Below are positions 15,596 through 24,115 of a stretch of 64,000 nucleotides of DNA, one piece after another. Both the position numbers and the translations under genes were made by a program. The first letter of the stretch is position 1, and each line of letters starts with the position of its first letter. Origin of the DNA: Streptomyces sp. YIM 121038 (GTDB lineage: Bacteria > Actinomycetota > Actinomycetes > Streptomycetales > Streptomycetaceae); NCBI RefSeq assembly GCF_006088715.1, contig NZ_CP030771.1, positions 3,162,001 through 3,226,000 on the forward strand. The letters are read 5' to 3'. Under the pieces are notes generated by a model, which worked only from the letters and a program-made list of their open reading frames with translations, did not search any database and was not told the DNA's origin.

Positions 15596-17095
15596 GTGAC
15601 GGCGACACCATCGCAGCCACACAGGTGTGGCACGGCCCCCTGTGCCTGTCCCCCGGCGCCGGTGGCCCCTTCCGCCTTCGGCGGTGTGCGCCGTCTCATG
15701 TCGCCCGTACGGAAATCCGCGGGCCTGCCGTGGCTTGTCGCGCCCACGCGGCGGAGCCGCAGAGTGTCCCGCCCCGCGCCCCTTCGGGGGTCGTTGACGC
15801 TCGCCCTGCTGCCCCTTGTCGTCGCCGTGCTGCCCGGGTCCTTCGCCGGGGGCGGGACGCGGCGGTGGTTCGGTGGGCGGGGCGAGGGCGCGCGGGCCGA
15901 CGCGCAGGCGGCCAAGGACGCGGCGGCGGCCGCGTTCTACGAGCTGGACACCGCGCAGCGGGACCTGCGGATCTCCATCGAGACGATCGTGGCGGTGGAC
16001 TCCTCGCCCGCCGCGCGCCGCGCCGCCGCCGACTTCGAGGCCTTCGGGCAGCGCATCGACGAGGTCAGCCACCAGTACATCACCGCGGTCGACGCGCACG
16101 ACCTGGACCGGGACGACCTGGAGGCGTCCGCCGCGGCCCGGGCGCGCACCGAGCTGACGGCGGCCAAGGACGCGCTCGGCCGGACCAAGCAGGACCTGGA
16201 CCGCTTCTCGCAGGGGCTCGGGCCGCTGCTCGACAAGGCGGAGACCCAGCTCGCCCGGCTCGCCCCGGCCGTGGAGCGGGCCCGCCAGACGCTCCTCGCC
16301 GCGAGCAACGCCCTGGACGCGGTGCGCGGCGCGGGCCTGAAGGCCGACGACCTGGCGGGGCGGCTCGCCGCGCTCGCGCCCGAGCTGACCAAGCTCAACC
16401 AGGGCGCGGGGCAGCACGGCGTCGCCGACACGCTGCAGCGCGCCGACCGCGTCGTACGCGACGGGGAGGCCGTCCGCGCGGAGGCGGAGCGGCTGCCCGA
16501 GCGGGCCCGCGAGATCGACCGGCGCCTGGTGTCGCTGCGCACCCGCGCCCAGGCCCTGACCACCCGCAGCGAGCAGGTCGAGCCGGTCCTCAGCGAGCTG
16601 CGCCGCCGCTTCACCGCGGCCTGCTGGCAGGACCTCCAGCGCGTCCCCGAGCAGGCCGAGGAGAACGTGCGGCAGGCCGAGGCCAAGCTGGCGGAGGCCC
16701 AGCGGGCCCGCGAGGAACAGCGGTGGCCGGACGCGACGGCACGCCTGTCGACCGTGCGGGCCCTGCTCAACTCCACCGACGAGGCGGTGTCCGCCGCCGG
16801 TGACCGGCTGCGGCGGCTGAACGAGGTCTCCAAGGACCCGCAGGCGGAGATCGAGCGCACCCGGTTCGCGGTCCGGGACGCCCAGCGCCTGGCCATGGCG
16901 GGCCGCCAGCGCCCCGACCCGCGGGACGCCCGCCCGCTGGACGAGGCGGTGGCCCGCCTGGACCGCGCGGTGGGGGCCCTGGAGGGCCGCCACCCCGACT
17001 ACTGGCAGTTCCTGACCGAGATGGAGGCCGTGCGCGCGACGGCGGCCCGGGTGGTCGCACGGATCCGCGAGGAGCGGGGGCAGGGCGCGGGCTGA
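15596..17095 (+). CDS. Membrane-anchored coiled-coil protein
   Basis: About 499 residues. One hydrophobic segment (SLTLALLPLVVAVLPGSFAG, near residues 67-86) is followed by some 400 residues of charged helix, for example AQAAKDAAAAAFYELDTAQR and ARQTLLAASNALDAVRGAGL, typical of long coiled coils. GTG 15596 has GGGAGAGGG upstream. However, the 66 residues before the membrane segment are low quality and include a translated copy of a dispersed repeat (15730-15789). A later start near TTG 15795 is possible. It may scaffold an envelope process, a guess. Confidence 0.7.
   Translation: MTATPSQPHRCGTAPCACPPAPVAPSAFGGVRRLMSPVRKSAGLPWLVAPTRRSRRVSRPAPLRGSLTLALLPLVVAVLPGSFAGGGTRRWFGGRGEGARADAQAAKDAAAAAFYELDTAQRDLRISIETIVAVDSSPAARRAAADFEAFGQRIDEVSHQYITAVDAHDLDRDDLEASAAARARTELTAAKDALGRTKQDLDRFSQGLGPLLDKAETQLARLAPAVERARQTLLAASNALDAVRGAGLKADDLAGRLAALAPELTKLNQGAGQHGVADTLQRADRVVRDGEAVRAEAERLPERAREIDRRLVSLRTRAQALTTRSEQVEPVLSELRRRFTAACWQDLQRVPEQAEENVRQAEAKLAEAQRAREEQRWPDATARLSTVRALLNSTDEAVSAAGDRLRRLNEVSKDPQAEIERTRFAVRDAQRLAMAGRQRPDPRDARPLDEAVARLDRAVGALEGRHPDYWQFLTEMEAVRATAARVVARIREERGQGAG
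15730..15789. repeat. Dispersed repeat, long variant, inside a reading frame
   Basis: Begins GTGGCTTGTCGCGC and ends CCCCGCGCCCCTTCGGGG, the same borders as the copies at 34541 and 58606, with an insert containing GCGGCGGAGCCGC between them. Confidence 0.8.
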
Positions 17096-17145
17096 GCTCC
17101 GGGCCCCGCGTCGGGGCGGCCCGGCGGCTGTGCGAGCCTGAGGGC

Positions 17146-17817
17146 ATGACCGAGGGTGTGCGCAAGAGTTCGACCGACGGTCCGGCCGCGGGCCAGGCCG
17201 GTTTCCTCGCCGCGCTGCGGGCCCGGCGGCTGCTCGCCATCGTGCGCGGCCGCGACCCGGAGGCGTCGTTCCGTACCGTCCTGGCGCTCGTCGAGTCCGG
17301 GGTGCCGCTGGTCGAGGTCTCGCTGAGCGGCTCCGACGCGCTCGGCGTGCTGCGCAGGGCGCGGGCCGAGCTCGGCGCGGACGCGTGGCTCGGCGCGGGG
17401 ACGGTCCTGACCGCGGACGACGCCCGGCGCGCGGCCGGGGCGGGCGCGAACCTGATCGTGACCCCCGGCCTCGGCGCGGGCGTCGACACCGGCCTTGAGC
17501 TGGGCCTGCCGGTGCTTGCGGGCGTCCTCACGCCGACCGACGTGATCGCCGCGAGCGCGGCGGGCGCGACCGCCCTGAAGGTCTTCCCGGCGTCGGCGAC
17601 GGGCGGCCCCGGCTATCTGAAGGCGCTCCGCGGACCGTTCCCCGGCCTGCCGTTCGTGCCGGTCGGCGGCGTGGACGCGGACGCGGCGGCGGCCTATCTG
17701 GAGCACGGCGCGGCGGCGGTGGGCGTCGGCTCGCCGCTCGTCGGGGACGCGGCGGACGGCGGCGACCTGGACGCGCTGCGGCGGCGCGCGCGGCGGTTCG
17801 CGGAGGTGTGCGCGTGA
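17146..17817 (+). CDS. eda: KDPG / 4-hydroxy-2-oxoglutarate aldolase
   Basis: A 223-residue class I aldolase that cleaves 2-keto-3-deoxy-6-phosphogluconate to pyruvate and glyceraldehyde 3-phosphate. The Schiff-base lysine is K145 in ALKVFPAS, the general base glutamate is E57 in LVEVSLSG, and PVGGV near residue 173 binds phosphate. An N-terminal extension of about 17 residues precedes the barrel. Its stop overlaps the start of the KDG kinase gene (GTGA), so the two steps of sugar-acid breakdown are coupled. Family members may instead act on hydroxyketoglutarate. Confidence 0.88.
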   Translation: MTEGVRKSSTDGPAAGQAGFLAALRARRLLAIVRGRDPEASFRTVLALVESGVPLVEVSLSGSDALGVLRRARAELGADAWLGAGTVLTADDARRAAGAGANLIVTPGLGAGVDTGLELGLPVLAGVLTPTDVIAASAAGATALKVFPASATGGPGYLKALRGPFPGLPFVPVGGVDADAAAAYLEHGAAAVGVGSPLVGDAADGGDLDALRRRARRFAEVCA

Positions 17818-18797
17818 GCGGGGTGCGCGCGGGCACCGGCCCCGGCCCGGACGTCCTCACCTTCGGGGAGACCATGGTCGCCCTGCGCGGCGCGGGGCCG
17901 CTGAAGCTGGGCGGCACCATGACCGTGTCCGTCGCGGGGGCCGAGTCGAACGTGGCCGTGGGCCTGGCCCGGCTCGGGCACGGCGCCTCCTGGGCGGGTG
18001 CCGTCGGCGACGACGAGGCCGGTGAGCTGGTCCTGCGGACACTGCGGGCCGAGGGCGTGGACGTCACCGGCGCCCGCCGCGACCCGCACGCGCCCACCGG
18101 TCTGATCCTCTTCGAGCCGCGCCTTCCGGAGGTGACCCGGGTCCACTACTACCGCTCAGGCTCGGCCGGTGCCCGCGTCGACGCCCAGGCCGTCGCGCGG
18201 GCCTTCGCCGCCGCGCCGCCGCGCCTGCTGCATCTGAGCGGTGTCACCCCGGCCCTCGGCGAGGCGGCCCGCGCCGCCTGGGAGGGCGTGCTGCGCCTGG
18301 CGCGCGAGCACGCCGTGCCCGTCTGCCTGGACGTCAACTTCCGCTCCCGGCTGTGGAGTACGCGGGAGGCGGGGGCCTTTCTGCGCCCCTGGCTGCCGGC
18401 CGTCGACGTGCTCGTGGCCTCCGCCGACGAGCTGCCGGTGTGCCTGCCGCCGGACGAAGGTCCGGCCGACGTACGGGAGTCGGCCGAGCGGCTGCTGCGG
18501 CTCGGCGTCCCGGAGGTCGTCGTGAAACTGGGCCCGGACGGCGCCACCGCGTACGGGGGCGGGGGCGCGGTGTGGCACCGCCCGGCGGTGCCGGTGCGCG
18601 TCGTCGACACGGTGGGCGCCGGGGACGCGTTCGTCGCCGGGTATCTGTCCGCGCTGCTCGACGGCGCGGACGTGCCGGGGCGGCTCGACCGGGCGGTGAC
18701 CACCGGGGCCTTCGCGGTCGCCTCGCGCGGGGACTGGGAAGGCGCCCCCACGCGGGCGGAGTTGGGGCTGCTCGGCGCGGCCGACGTGCTGCGCTAG
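17814..18797 (+). CDS. kdgK: 2-keto-3-deoxygluconate kinase, PfkB family
   Basis: A 327-residue ribokinase-type (PfkB) sugar kinase. Visible are the N-terminal substrate region (TFGETMVALRG and GAESNVAVGLARLG), the ATP-site segment VVKLGPDGATAYGGG, and the C-terminal signature DTVGAGDAFVAGYL, whose Asp is the catalytic base. Coupling to the aldolase points to 2-keto-3-deoxygluconate; other keto-sugars are possible. GTG 17814 is seven bases after GGAGG; GTG 17808 is too close. The stop overlaps the convergent zinc-ribbon gene by four bases. Confidence 0.82.
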   Translation: MSGVRAGTGPGPDVLTFGETMVALRGAGPLKLGGTMTVSVAGAESNVAVGLARLGHGASWAGAVGDDEAGELVLRTLRAEGVDVTGARRDPHAPTGLILFEPRLPEVTRVHYYRSGSAGARVDAQAVARAFAAAPPRLLHLSGVTPALGEAARAAWEGVLRLAREHAVPVCLDVNFRSRLWSTREAGAFLRPWLPAVDVLVASADELPVCLPPDEGPADVRESAERLLRLGVPEVVVKLGPDGATAYGGGGAVWHRPAVPVRVVDTVGAGDAFVAGYLSALLDGADVPGRLDRAVTTGAFAVASRGDWEGAPTRAELGLLGAADVLR

Positions 18798-19009
18798 CCG
18801 CAGCAGCCGCCGCCGCAGCACCCGCCGCCACCGCCGCCGCCTCCTCCGGCGGGGGCCGGGGCGGTGCCGCCGACCGCCACGGTCGACAACAGCTTCACGG
18901 TGTCCTCGTGGCCGGCCGGGCACACCGCCGGGTCCGCGGACTCCGCCATCGGGCGGCTCAGCTCGAAGGTGTCGCCGCAGGGGCGGCAACGGTACTCGTA
19001 ACGGGGCAT
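18794..19009 (-). CDS. FmdB-type zinc-ribbon protein with Gly/Cys tail
   Basis: A 71-residue protein starting MPRYEYRCRPCGDTFELSRP, the FmdB/CxxC putative regulatory zinc ribbon, with the second half of the site at VCPAGHED. Residues 49-71 are an unusual tail of nine Gly, then CCGGGCCG. This may bind metal or be an unstructured end. The family's role is poorly known, with links to formamidase regulation and stress. It converges on the KDG kinase gene. Start ATG 19009. Confidence 0.82.
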   Translation of the reverse strand: MPRYEYRCRPCGDTFELSRPMAESADPAVCPAGHEDTVKLLSTVAVGGTAPAPAGGGGGGGGGCCGGGCCG

Positions 19010-19040
19010 GCCCCCAAGATTACGCCGCGCCGCGCCCCGG

Positions 19041-19270
19041 ACCCGCCCCTTCCCGAACCGGGGGCTCCGCCCCCGTGCCCCCGTTTGTCGGCGCTCCGCG
19101 CCTCGTCCTCAAACGCCGGACGGGCTGGAAGTCCTCGGTGCGGGCCGCAGACGAGATCCGGTCCGCACCGGCAACCATCCAGCCCGTCCGGCGTTTGAGG
19201 ACGAGCGCGCCAGCGCGATGAAGGGCCGGGGCCCGGGGGCGGCCAGCCCCCGGTTCGGGAAGGGGCGGGT
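19041..19270. repeat. Triple nested inverted repeat
   Basis: Three pairs of perfect arms share one centre. The outer arms are 26 bp (19041-19066 with 19245-19270, core CCGCCCCTTCCCGAACCGG). The middle arms are 25 bp (19104-19128 with 19179-19203, core TCAAACGCCGGACGGGCTGG). The inner arms are 8 bp (19137-19144 with 19163-19170). The element fills the gap between the zinc-ribbon and HAD genes, both leftward, so it lies downstream of the HAD gene. The outer and middle arms belong to a repeat family also seen at 56257-56324. Confidence 0.9.
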
Positions 19271-19289
19271 CAGGGGCGCACCGCGCGGG

Positions 19290-20099
19290 TCACTCCGACA
19301 GGAGGCGCCGCGCGATCGACTCCCCCGCCGCGACCCCGGCCTCCGGCACCACCACGAGCCCCGGCGCCGTCCAGCCCACCTCGGCCAGCTCCCCGTGCGA
19401 GGGCCGGAAGGCCCGGTCCGCCGCGGCCAGCAGGTCCGCGTCGAGCAGGGAGTCGCCCGCGGCCAGCGTCTCCTCGGCGCCGGACCGCCGCGCGACCTCG
19501 CGCATGGCCGCGCTCTTGGTGAGCGGCCGCGGCACGGCGTACACCTTGCGCCCCTGGAGCGAGACGGTCCAGCCGCGCCGCCCGGCCCACTCGCCGAGCT
19601 CCTTGACCCAGCCGTCCGGCAGCAGGGCGCGCTCGACGACCAGATAGGCGAAGAGGTCCTCGGCGACGCGCTCCTTGAGCAGCCAGGCCGGGTCCGCGAC
19701 GCGCAGCAGATGGGCGCGGACCTCCTCCAGGGGGGCGCATTCCGCGGCGATGCGCCGGTCGACGGCCGCGCGCCAGGCGAGGTCGGGGACGCCGTCGACG
19801 AGCAGCTGGCCGCCGTTGGCGCAGATCGCGTACGCGGGCGCGGGGCCCGGCAGATGGATGCGCGCGTACTGTTCGCGCGTACGCGTGGTCGTGGGCACGA
19901 AGACGGTGGCCCGGCCGAGCTCCGCGAGGAGCCCGGCGGCGGTCTCCGTGACGTACGACAGGGGCTTGCCCTCGTACACCTCGACGCACAGCAGGCGCGG
20001 CGCCTCGGCGTCGGGCATGCGCAGGCCGAGCGCGGCGGCGGAGTAGATGAGGGTCCGGTCGAGGTCGCTGGCGACCAGACGGACGGGGCGGGCGCTCAC
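19290..20099 (-). CDS. Ter-associated HAD-family phosphatase
   Basis: A 269-residue haloacid-dehalogenase-type hydrolase. The nucleophile motif is VASDLDRTLIYS near residue 9. The conserved Lys/Arg lies later, and motif III/IV is seen in ETLAAGDSLLDADLLAAAD. HAD enzymes of this type occur in tellurite-resistance (Ter) operons beside the PRTase-TRSP-StiP genes, where they are proposed to help make or process a nucleoside-like metabolite; no substrate is proven. GTG 20099 overlaps the stop of the upstream gene (GTGA), so it is translationally coupled. Downstream lies the 230-bp nested repeat. Confidence 0.8.
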   Translation of the reverse strand: MSARPVRLVASDLDRTLIYSAAALGLRMPDAEAPRLLCVEVYEGKPLSYVTETAAGLLAELGRATVFVPTTTRTREQYARIHLPGPAPAYAICANGGQLLVDGVPDLAWRAAVDRRIAAECAPLEEVRAHLLRVADPAWLLKERVAEDLFAYLVVERALLPDGWVKELGEWAGRRGWTVSLQGRKVYAVPRPLTKSAAMREVARRSGAEETLAAGDSLLDADLLAAADRAFRPSHGELAEVGWTAPGLVVVPEAGVAAGESIARRLLSE

Positions 20100-22555
20100 G
20101 CTCCGGTCACCGCCTTGCCGTCGGCGCCGGTCGCCCCGCGCGTGTACTGGGGGTGGATGAGGCCCACGCAGGTGTACGGGAGCCCGTCCACCTCCTCGAC
20201 GGGCACGCCGCGCTGGTCGGCGAGCAGCCGGACGTGGTCGAGGTCGGCGCCCGCCCCGGACCGGGCCAGGATCTTCCACGGCACGCGGCGCAGCAGCACG
20301 CGCGTGGTCTCGCCGACGCCGGGCTTGACGAGGTTCACGTCGTGGATGCCGTACTCCTCGCTGATCCGCTCCACGGCGGCCCAGCCCTCCCAGGTGGGGG
20401 TACGGTCGGCGGCCAGGATCTCCTTGACCAGCCTGTCCACGGCGTCGCCCACCTCGTCGAAGCGGGCGGCGACCGCGTCCACGAAGTCGGCGGAGACGTC
20501 GGCGCCCGCGAGGTCGCGGTAGAACTTCGCGCCGTGGAAGTCGTCGGGGCCGACGAGGTCGGCGCGCAGGACGGTGCGCGAGACGAGGCCGGAGACCGTG
20601 GAGTTGAGGCAGGCGGAGGGGATGAGGTAGTCCTCGCGGGTGCCGTACGTGCGCACGCAGGAGCCCGGGTCGGCGAGCACGGCCATGTCCGGGTGGAAGC
20701 CGGTGACGCCCTCGGCCTCCTCGAACTCCCTTATCGCGGCGGCGAGTTCGCGGGTGATGGCGCCCTTGCCCGTCCAGCCGTCGACGAACACGACGTCGGC
20801 CGGGTCGTGGTGCGCGGCGAGCCAGCGCAGCGCGTTGGCGTCGATGCCGCGGCCGCGCACGATCGACACCGCGTAGTGCGGCAGGTCGAGGCCGTGGCGG
20901 TGCAGCGCCCAGCGGCGCATCAGGACGCCGACGGGGGTGCCCGCGCGGGCCAGGGAGACCAGCACGGGGCGGGGCGAGCGCTCGGCGATGACCGTCTCGG
21001 TGACCGTGCCGACGGCCTGGGCGATCCGGGCGGCGGAGTCGTCGAGCGCAGCCCGGAACAGCTCCTGGTACTGCGCGCTCGGCTGGTACTCGACGGGCAG
21101 CGACTCGGCGTAGTGCGCGCCGCCGCTCTGGATCGCCTCCTCGCGCTCCTCGGTGGGCGCTTCGAGCGTGACCGCCGACAGGTCCTGGAGCAGCCAGCCG
21201 ACGTCGTCGGGCGCGTACGAGGAGAAGGCGGGACCGCGGAGGGGTTCGGGCAGCACGGACGGGGACCTTTCGGGTGCGTACGAGGGCACGACGGCGAGCA
21301 GCACGTGCCCGGTGTGCGCGGACAGACGGGCGAGCAGTCCGCCGGGGGCGTGCAGGGCGGGGGTGTCGGCGGCGGAGTCGACGACGGCGACGACCGCGTC
21401 GAAGCCGCCGCCCGCCACGTTGTAGGCGTAGCGGTCGCCGGGCCCGTCGGCGGGGTCGTCGTGGGCGGGGAAGACGAGCCGGGTGCGGATGGCGTAGCCC
21501 GGGTCGTCGACGGCGAGGACGGGCGAGCGGGTGGTGGTGGAGTAGCGGACCTCCGCCGCGCCGCCGAGGTGCCCCTCCAGGGCGACGCCGAGCGCGAGCG
21601 GCGCGTACATCAGCTCCTCGAAGCCGAGGACGAGGACGCGCCGGGCGCCCTCGGGCAGCGCCCGCGCGATCCGCTCCGCCATGCCGGGCAGGGCGGCGGC
21701 CAGGCGCGCCCGGTGCGCGGGGGTGAAGCCGTGCCTGCCGCCGTCGGGGACGCCGTCGGGCCAGGCCAGGGGGACACGGGTGACGGGGGCGGGCTCGGCG
21801 CGCGGCGCGGGCGGCGGCTCCGCCGCGCCCTCGTGCGCCTCGACCAGGGCCCGCCCCTTCTCCAGGACGTCCTCCGGCAGCCGCACGGTGCCCGACGCGA
21901 GGGCCACCAGGTCGACGCGGGCGCCGATCTCCGCGGCGAAGGCGTGCAGCCGGTCGCGGTCGGCGGGGGCGCGCATGTCGACCAGGGCCACGATGACGTA
22001 CCGCTCGCGGGGGTAGCGCGCGTGCAGGTCGCGGATGGTGTTGAGGACGGTGTTGCCGGTGGAGAACTCGTCGTCGACGAGGACGAGGGTGCCCGCGCCC
22101 GCGAGCAGCCGGGGGTCCTCGGGGAGCAGCAGATGGGAGGTGGCGTGCGAGTGGGCCTCCTCGAAGCCGCCCGCGCGGGCCACGCCCGCGACGGGGCGGC
22201 GCGTCGAGTGCAGGTAGGGGGCGTCGCCGACGCCGTCGGCGACGCAGTGGCCGAGGCCGGTCGCCGTCTCCGCGTAGCCGAGCACGACGGCGCGCGCGCA
22301 CGCGTCCGGGCCGAGCAGCTCGCGCACCCGCAGGCCGAGCTCGTACCCGGAGCGCCGCACCACGGACGGCAGCTGCGGCACGTGCTTGCCCAGCACGTTC
22401 GACACCAGGAGGTGGGCGCGCCGGGGGTTGCGCCGCAGCGCGAGCCCGAGCAGCTCCCGGAGGTCGTCGCCGACGAGCTCCACACCCAGCCGCTCAGCGA
22501 CCCACGTACCCGACCACACCACGTTCTCAGACGTCCTTTCGTCACTCATTGTCAT
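20096..22555 (-). CDS. PRTase-TRSP-StiP fusion protein of the Ter biosynthetic module
   Basis: An 819-residue cytoplasmic protein of three parts. Residues about 25-245 are a phosphoribosyltransferase domain with a PRPP loop, VDDEFSTGNTVLNTI, at about 158-172. Residues about 270-430 match the TRSP domain that follows such PRTases. Residues about 440-800 are a StiP-like domain (formerly PRTase_1), with LVSLARAGTPVGVLMRRW and VFVDGWTGKGAITREL. In many bacteria PRTase-TRSP and StiP are separate genes; here they are fused. The module is thought to make a modified nucleotide linked to Ter stress response. Start ATG 22555; ATG 22549 is possible. Confidence 0.85.
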   Translation of the reverse strand: MTMSDERTSENVVWSGTWVAERLGVELVGDDLRELLGLALRRNPRRAHLLVSNVLGKHVPQLPSVVRRSGYELGLRVRELLGPDACARAVVLGYAETATGLGHCVADGVGDAPYLHSTRRPVAGVARAGGFEEAHSHATSHLLLPEDPRLLAGAGTLVLVDDEFSTGNTVLNTIRDLHARYPRERYVIVALVDMRAPADRDRLHAFAAEIGARVDLVALASGTVRLPEDVLEKGRALVEAHEGAAEPPPAPRAEPAPVTRVPLAWPDGVPDGGRHGFTPAHRARLAAALPGMAERIARALPEGARRVLVLGFEELMYAPLALGVALEGHLGGAAEVRYSTTTRSPVLAVDDPGYAIRTRLVFPAHDDPADGPGDRYAYNVAGGGFDAVVAVVDSAADTPALHAPGGLLARLSAHTGHVLLAVVPSYAPERSPSVLPEPLRGPAFSSYAPDDVGWLLQDLSAVTLEAPTEEREEAIQSGGAHYAESLPVEYQPSAQYQELFRAALDDSAARIAQAVGTVTETVIAERSPRPVLVSLARAGTPVGVLMRRWALHRHGLDLPHYAVSIVRGRGIDANALRWLAAHHDPADVVFVDGWTGKGAITRELAAAIREFEEAEGVTGFHPDMAVLADPGSCVRTYGTREDYLIPSACLNSTVSGLVSRTVLRADLVGPDDFHGAKFYRDLAGADVSADFVDAVAARFDEVGDAVDRLVKEILAADRTPTWEGWAAVERISEEYGIHDVNLVKPGVGETTRVLLRRVPWKILARSGAGADLDHVRLLADQRGVPVEEVDGLPYTCVGLIHPQYTRGATGADGKAVTGA

Positions 22556-22595
22556 ATGTCGCCACCCACTGTCACTTCACTGTTGTCTCGCGCCA

Positions 22596-23762
22596 TCAGA
22601 TGGGCAGCCCCGCCGAGAGCAGCTCCACGAAGCCGACGTCCTCGCGCGCCACGCCGAAGACCTCGGCGCGGCGCAGGGTCCGCTCGGCCCAGGCGCGGTG
22701 CGGCTTCACCTCGTTCATCTTGTTCGTGTACGCGGACCGCATGACTCCGCCGCCGTCGCGCTCGGGGCGCAGGATGTCCTGGGCGTCGCTGTACTCCTCG
22801 TGGCTGACCACGGACAAGGCGTGCACGGGCATGACGTGCGAGGGGTGGATGCAGGTCTTGCCGAGCAGGCCGTTGGCCCGGTCCAGCTCGATCTCGCGCA
22901 GCAGGCCGTCGAGGTCGTGCTCGATCAGGGCCTGCCGCAGCTCCTCGGCGCGGACCTCGAGGAACGGGCTCTGGCGCAGCTGCGGCTTGAACATCCGCTC
23001 CTGGACGCGGAAGTACTCCCACACGGGCCCGGTCACGATGAAGCCGGTGCCGTCGGCGCGGCCGAGGTGGTTCACGACGTCGCCGATGACGGAGGCGACG
23101 ATCTGCACGTCGTAGGCGGTCATGTGCGGCGGCCTGCGCAGGCCGTACGCCGAGCAGAAGTCGGTGACGCCGAGCCGCAGCGCGAGCACCCGGTCGCGGT
23201 ACTTGTCGACGGTGCGGGCGATGCCGGTGATCGTCTCCGCGCGGCTCTCCAGGTGGAGGAGCTGCGGCGATTCGAGGACCGGCATGGCGAACAGGCGCCG
23301 TCCGCTCGCCGTCTCGGCGGCGGTGAGCGACTCCAGGAACGGAACGCCCCGCTCCTCGGTGAACTTCGGCAGTACGAATCCGGACAGGAGACGGACCGCG
23401 GGGCCGAGCCTGCGGGTCAGATCGGGGATCTGCTCCGGGTCGCGGACGCGGATGAAGAGCAGCGGAGGCTCGGCGTCCGGGCGCTCGGCGAGATCCCGGA
23501 AGTGCCGGATCAGATTCTCCTCGGCGCCGACGACCTCGGCGTCGTCGATGGAGTCCTCCAGGCAGATGACCATCGAGATCACGCCACGGCCAGCCTGTTT
23601 GAGGATGTCGTCGGCCAGGCGCGGCCGCGTGGCCGGGCTGTACAGCGTGGCGCCGAGAGCGACGGCGACGAGCTGCGGCGGGGAGTCCGCGGTGAAGGCG
23701 CACGGCTCCCTGTGAAAGAGGCGCTCTCGCACCTCTGGGGCTATGTGCCCGAAGTGACGCAT
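22596..23762 (-). CDS. HpcH/HpaI-CitE-like lyase of the Ter module
   Basis: A 388-residue protein of the citrate-lyase-beta/HpcH superfamily, Mg-dependent TIM barrels that make or cleave C-C bonds. Typical segments are ISMVICLEDSIDDAEVVGAE near residue 64, RLFAMPVLESPQLLHLESRA near 140, and the metal-site-like stretch ALRLGVTDFCSAYG near 192, with GKTCIHPSHVMPVHA later. CitE-like genes recur in Ter operons. ATG 23762 follows AGGGGAA. It lies 40 bp upstream of the PRTase fusion and probably starts this leftward operon (lyase, fusion, HAD). Confidence 0.82.
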   Translation of the reverse strand: MRHFGHIAPEVRERLFHREPCAFTADSPPQLVAVALGATLYSPATRPRLADDILKQAGRGVISMVICLEDSIDDAEVVGAEENLIRHFRDLAERPDAEPPLLFIRVRDPEQIPDLTRRLGPAVRLLSGFVLPKFTEERGVPFLESLTAAETASGRRLFAMPVLESPQLLHLESRAETITGIARTVDKYRDRVLALRLGVTDFCSAYGLRRPPHMTAYDVQIVASVIGDVVNHLGRADGTGFIVTGPVWEYFRVQERMFKPQLRQSPFLEVRAEELRQALIEHDLDGLLREIELDRANGLLGKTCIHPSHVMPVHALSVVSHEEYSDAQDILRPERDGGGVMRSAYTNKMNEVKPHRAWAERTLRRAEVFGVAREDVGFVELLSAGLPI

Positions 23763-24115
23763 GGGGTTCCCCTGGGATTCTCCTGTTTCCGCCCGCATCG
23801 CGTATGCGATCCGAAGATGTGGCCGGTAATAGTACGTAAGGGCGGGTGTCGGAGGTTCCCCTCGGGCGTGAAATCCAGGTAACCCGGCCATGACGCACAC
23901 CTCGGCACCACACCGGCACAGTCGGATGTCATAGGACAAGAGGCCCCAAGGGGACGTCAAGGGGCAATCAACGGCGATTCAAGACGTACGAGTGTCCGAA
24001 AACAAGCGGTCGGCGGACGAGGCCTGAGGACCTGCGGATCGGGGAAGGCCGGAGTCCGGGACGGCCCCCGGGCCCCACGTTGTCCCGGCCCGGACGAGGA
24101 AGGCAGGATGACGGC
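23763..24115. other. Divergent intergenic region of the Ter module
   Basis: No gene seen. The region must hold the promoters for the leftward lyase operon and the rightward TerD gene. Around 23820-23850 the sequence is AT-richer (CCGGTAATAGTACGTAAG), the most likely place for a -10 element. No repeat was found. Confidence 0.4.

Noticed and set aside
14510..16993. 827-codon minus-strand open frame
   Set aside because: It is the antisense shadow of the DUF4097 and coiled-coil genes plus the tRNA; composition is Arg/Gly/Ala-rich with no start or domain.
19290..22301. 1003-codon minus-strand frame joining HAD and fusion genes
   Set aside because: It is an out-of-frame reading of the fusion gene (Arg-rich) that then enters the HAD frame. 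The GTGA junction and domain signatures show two separate genes.
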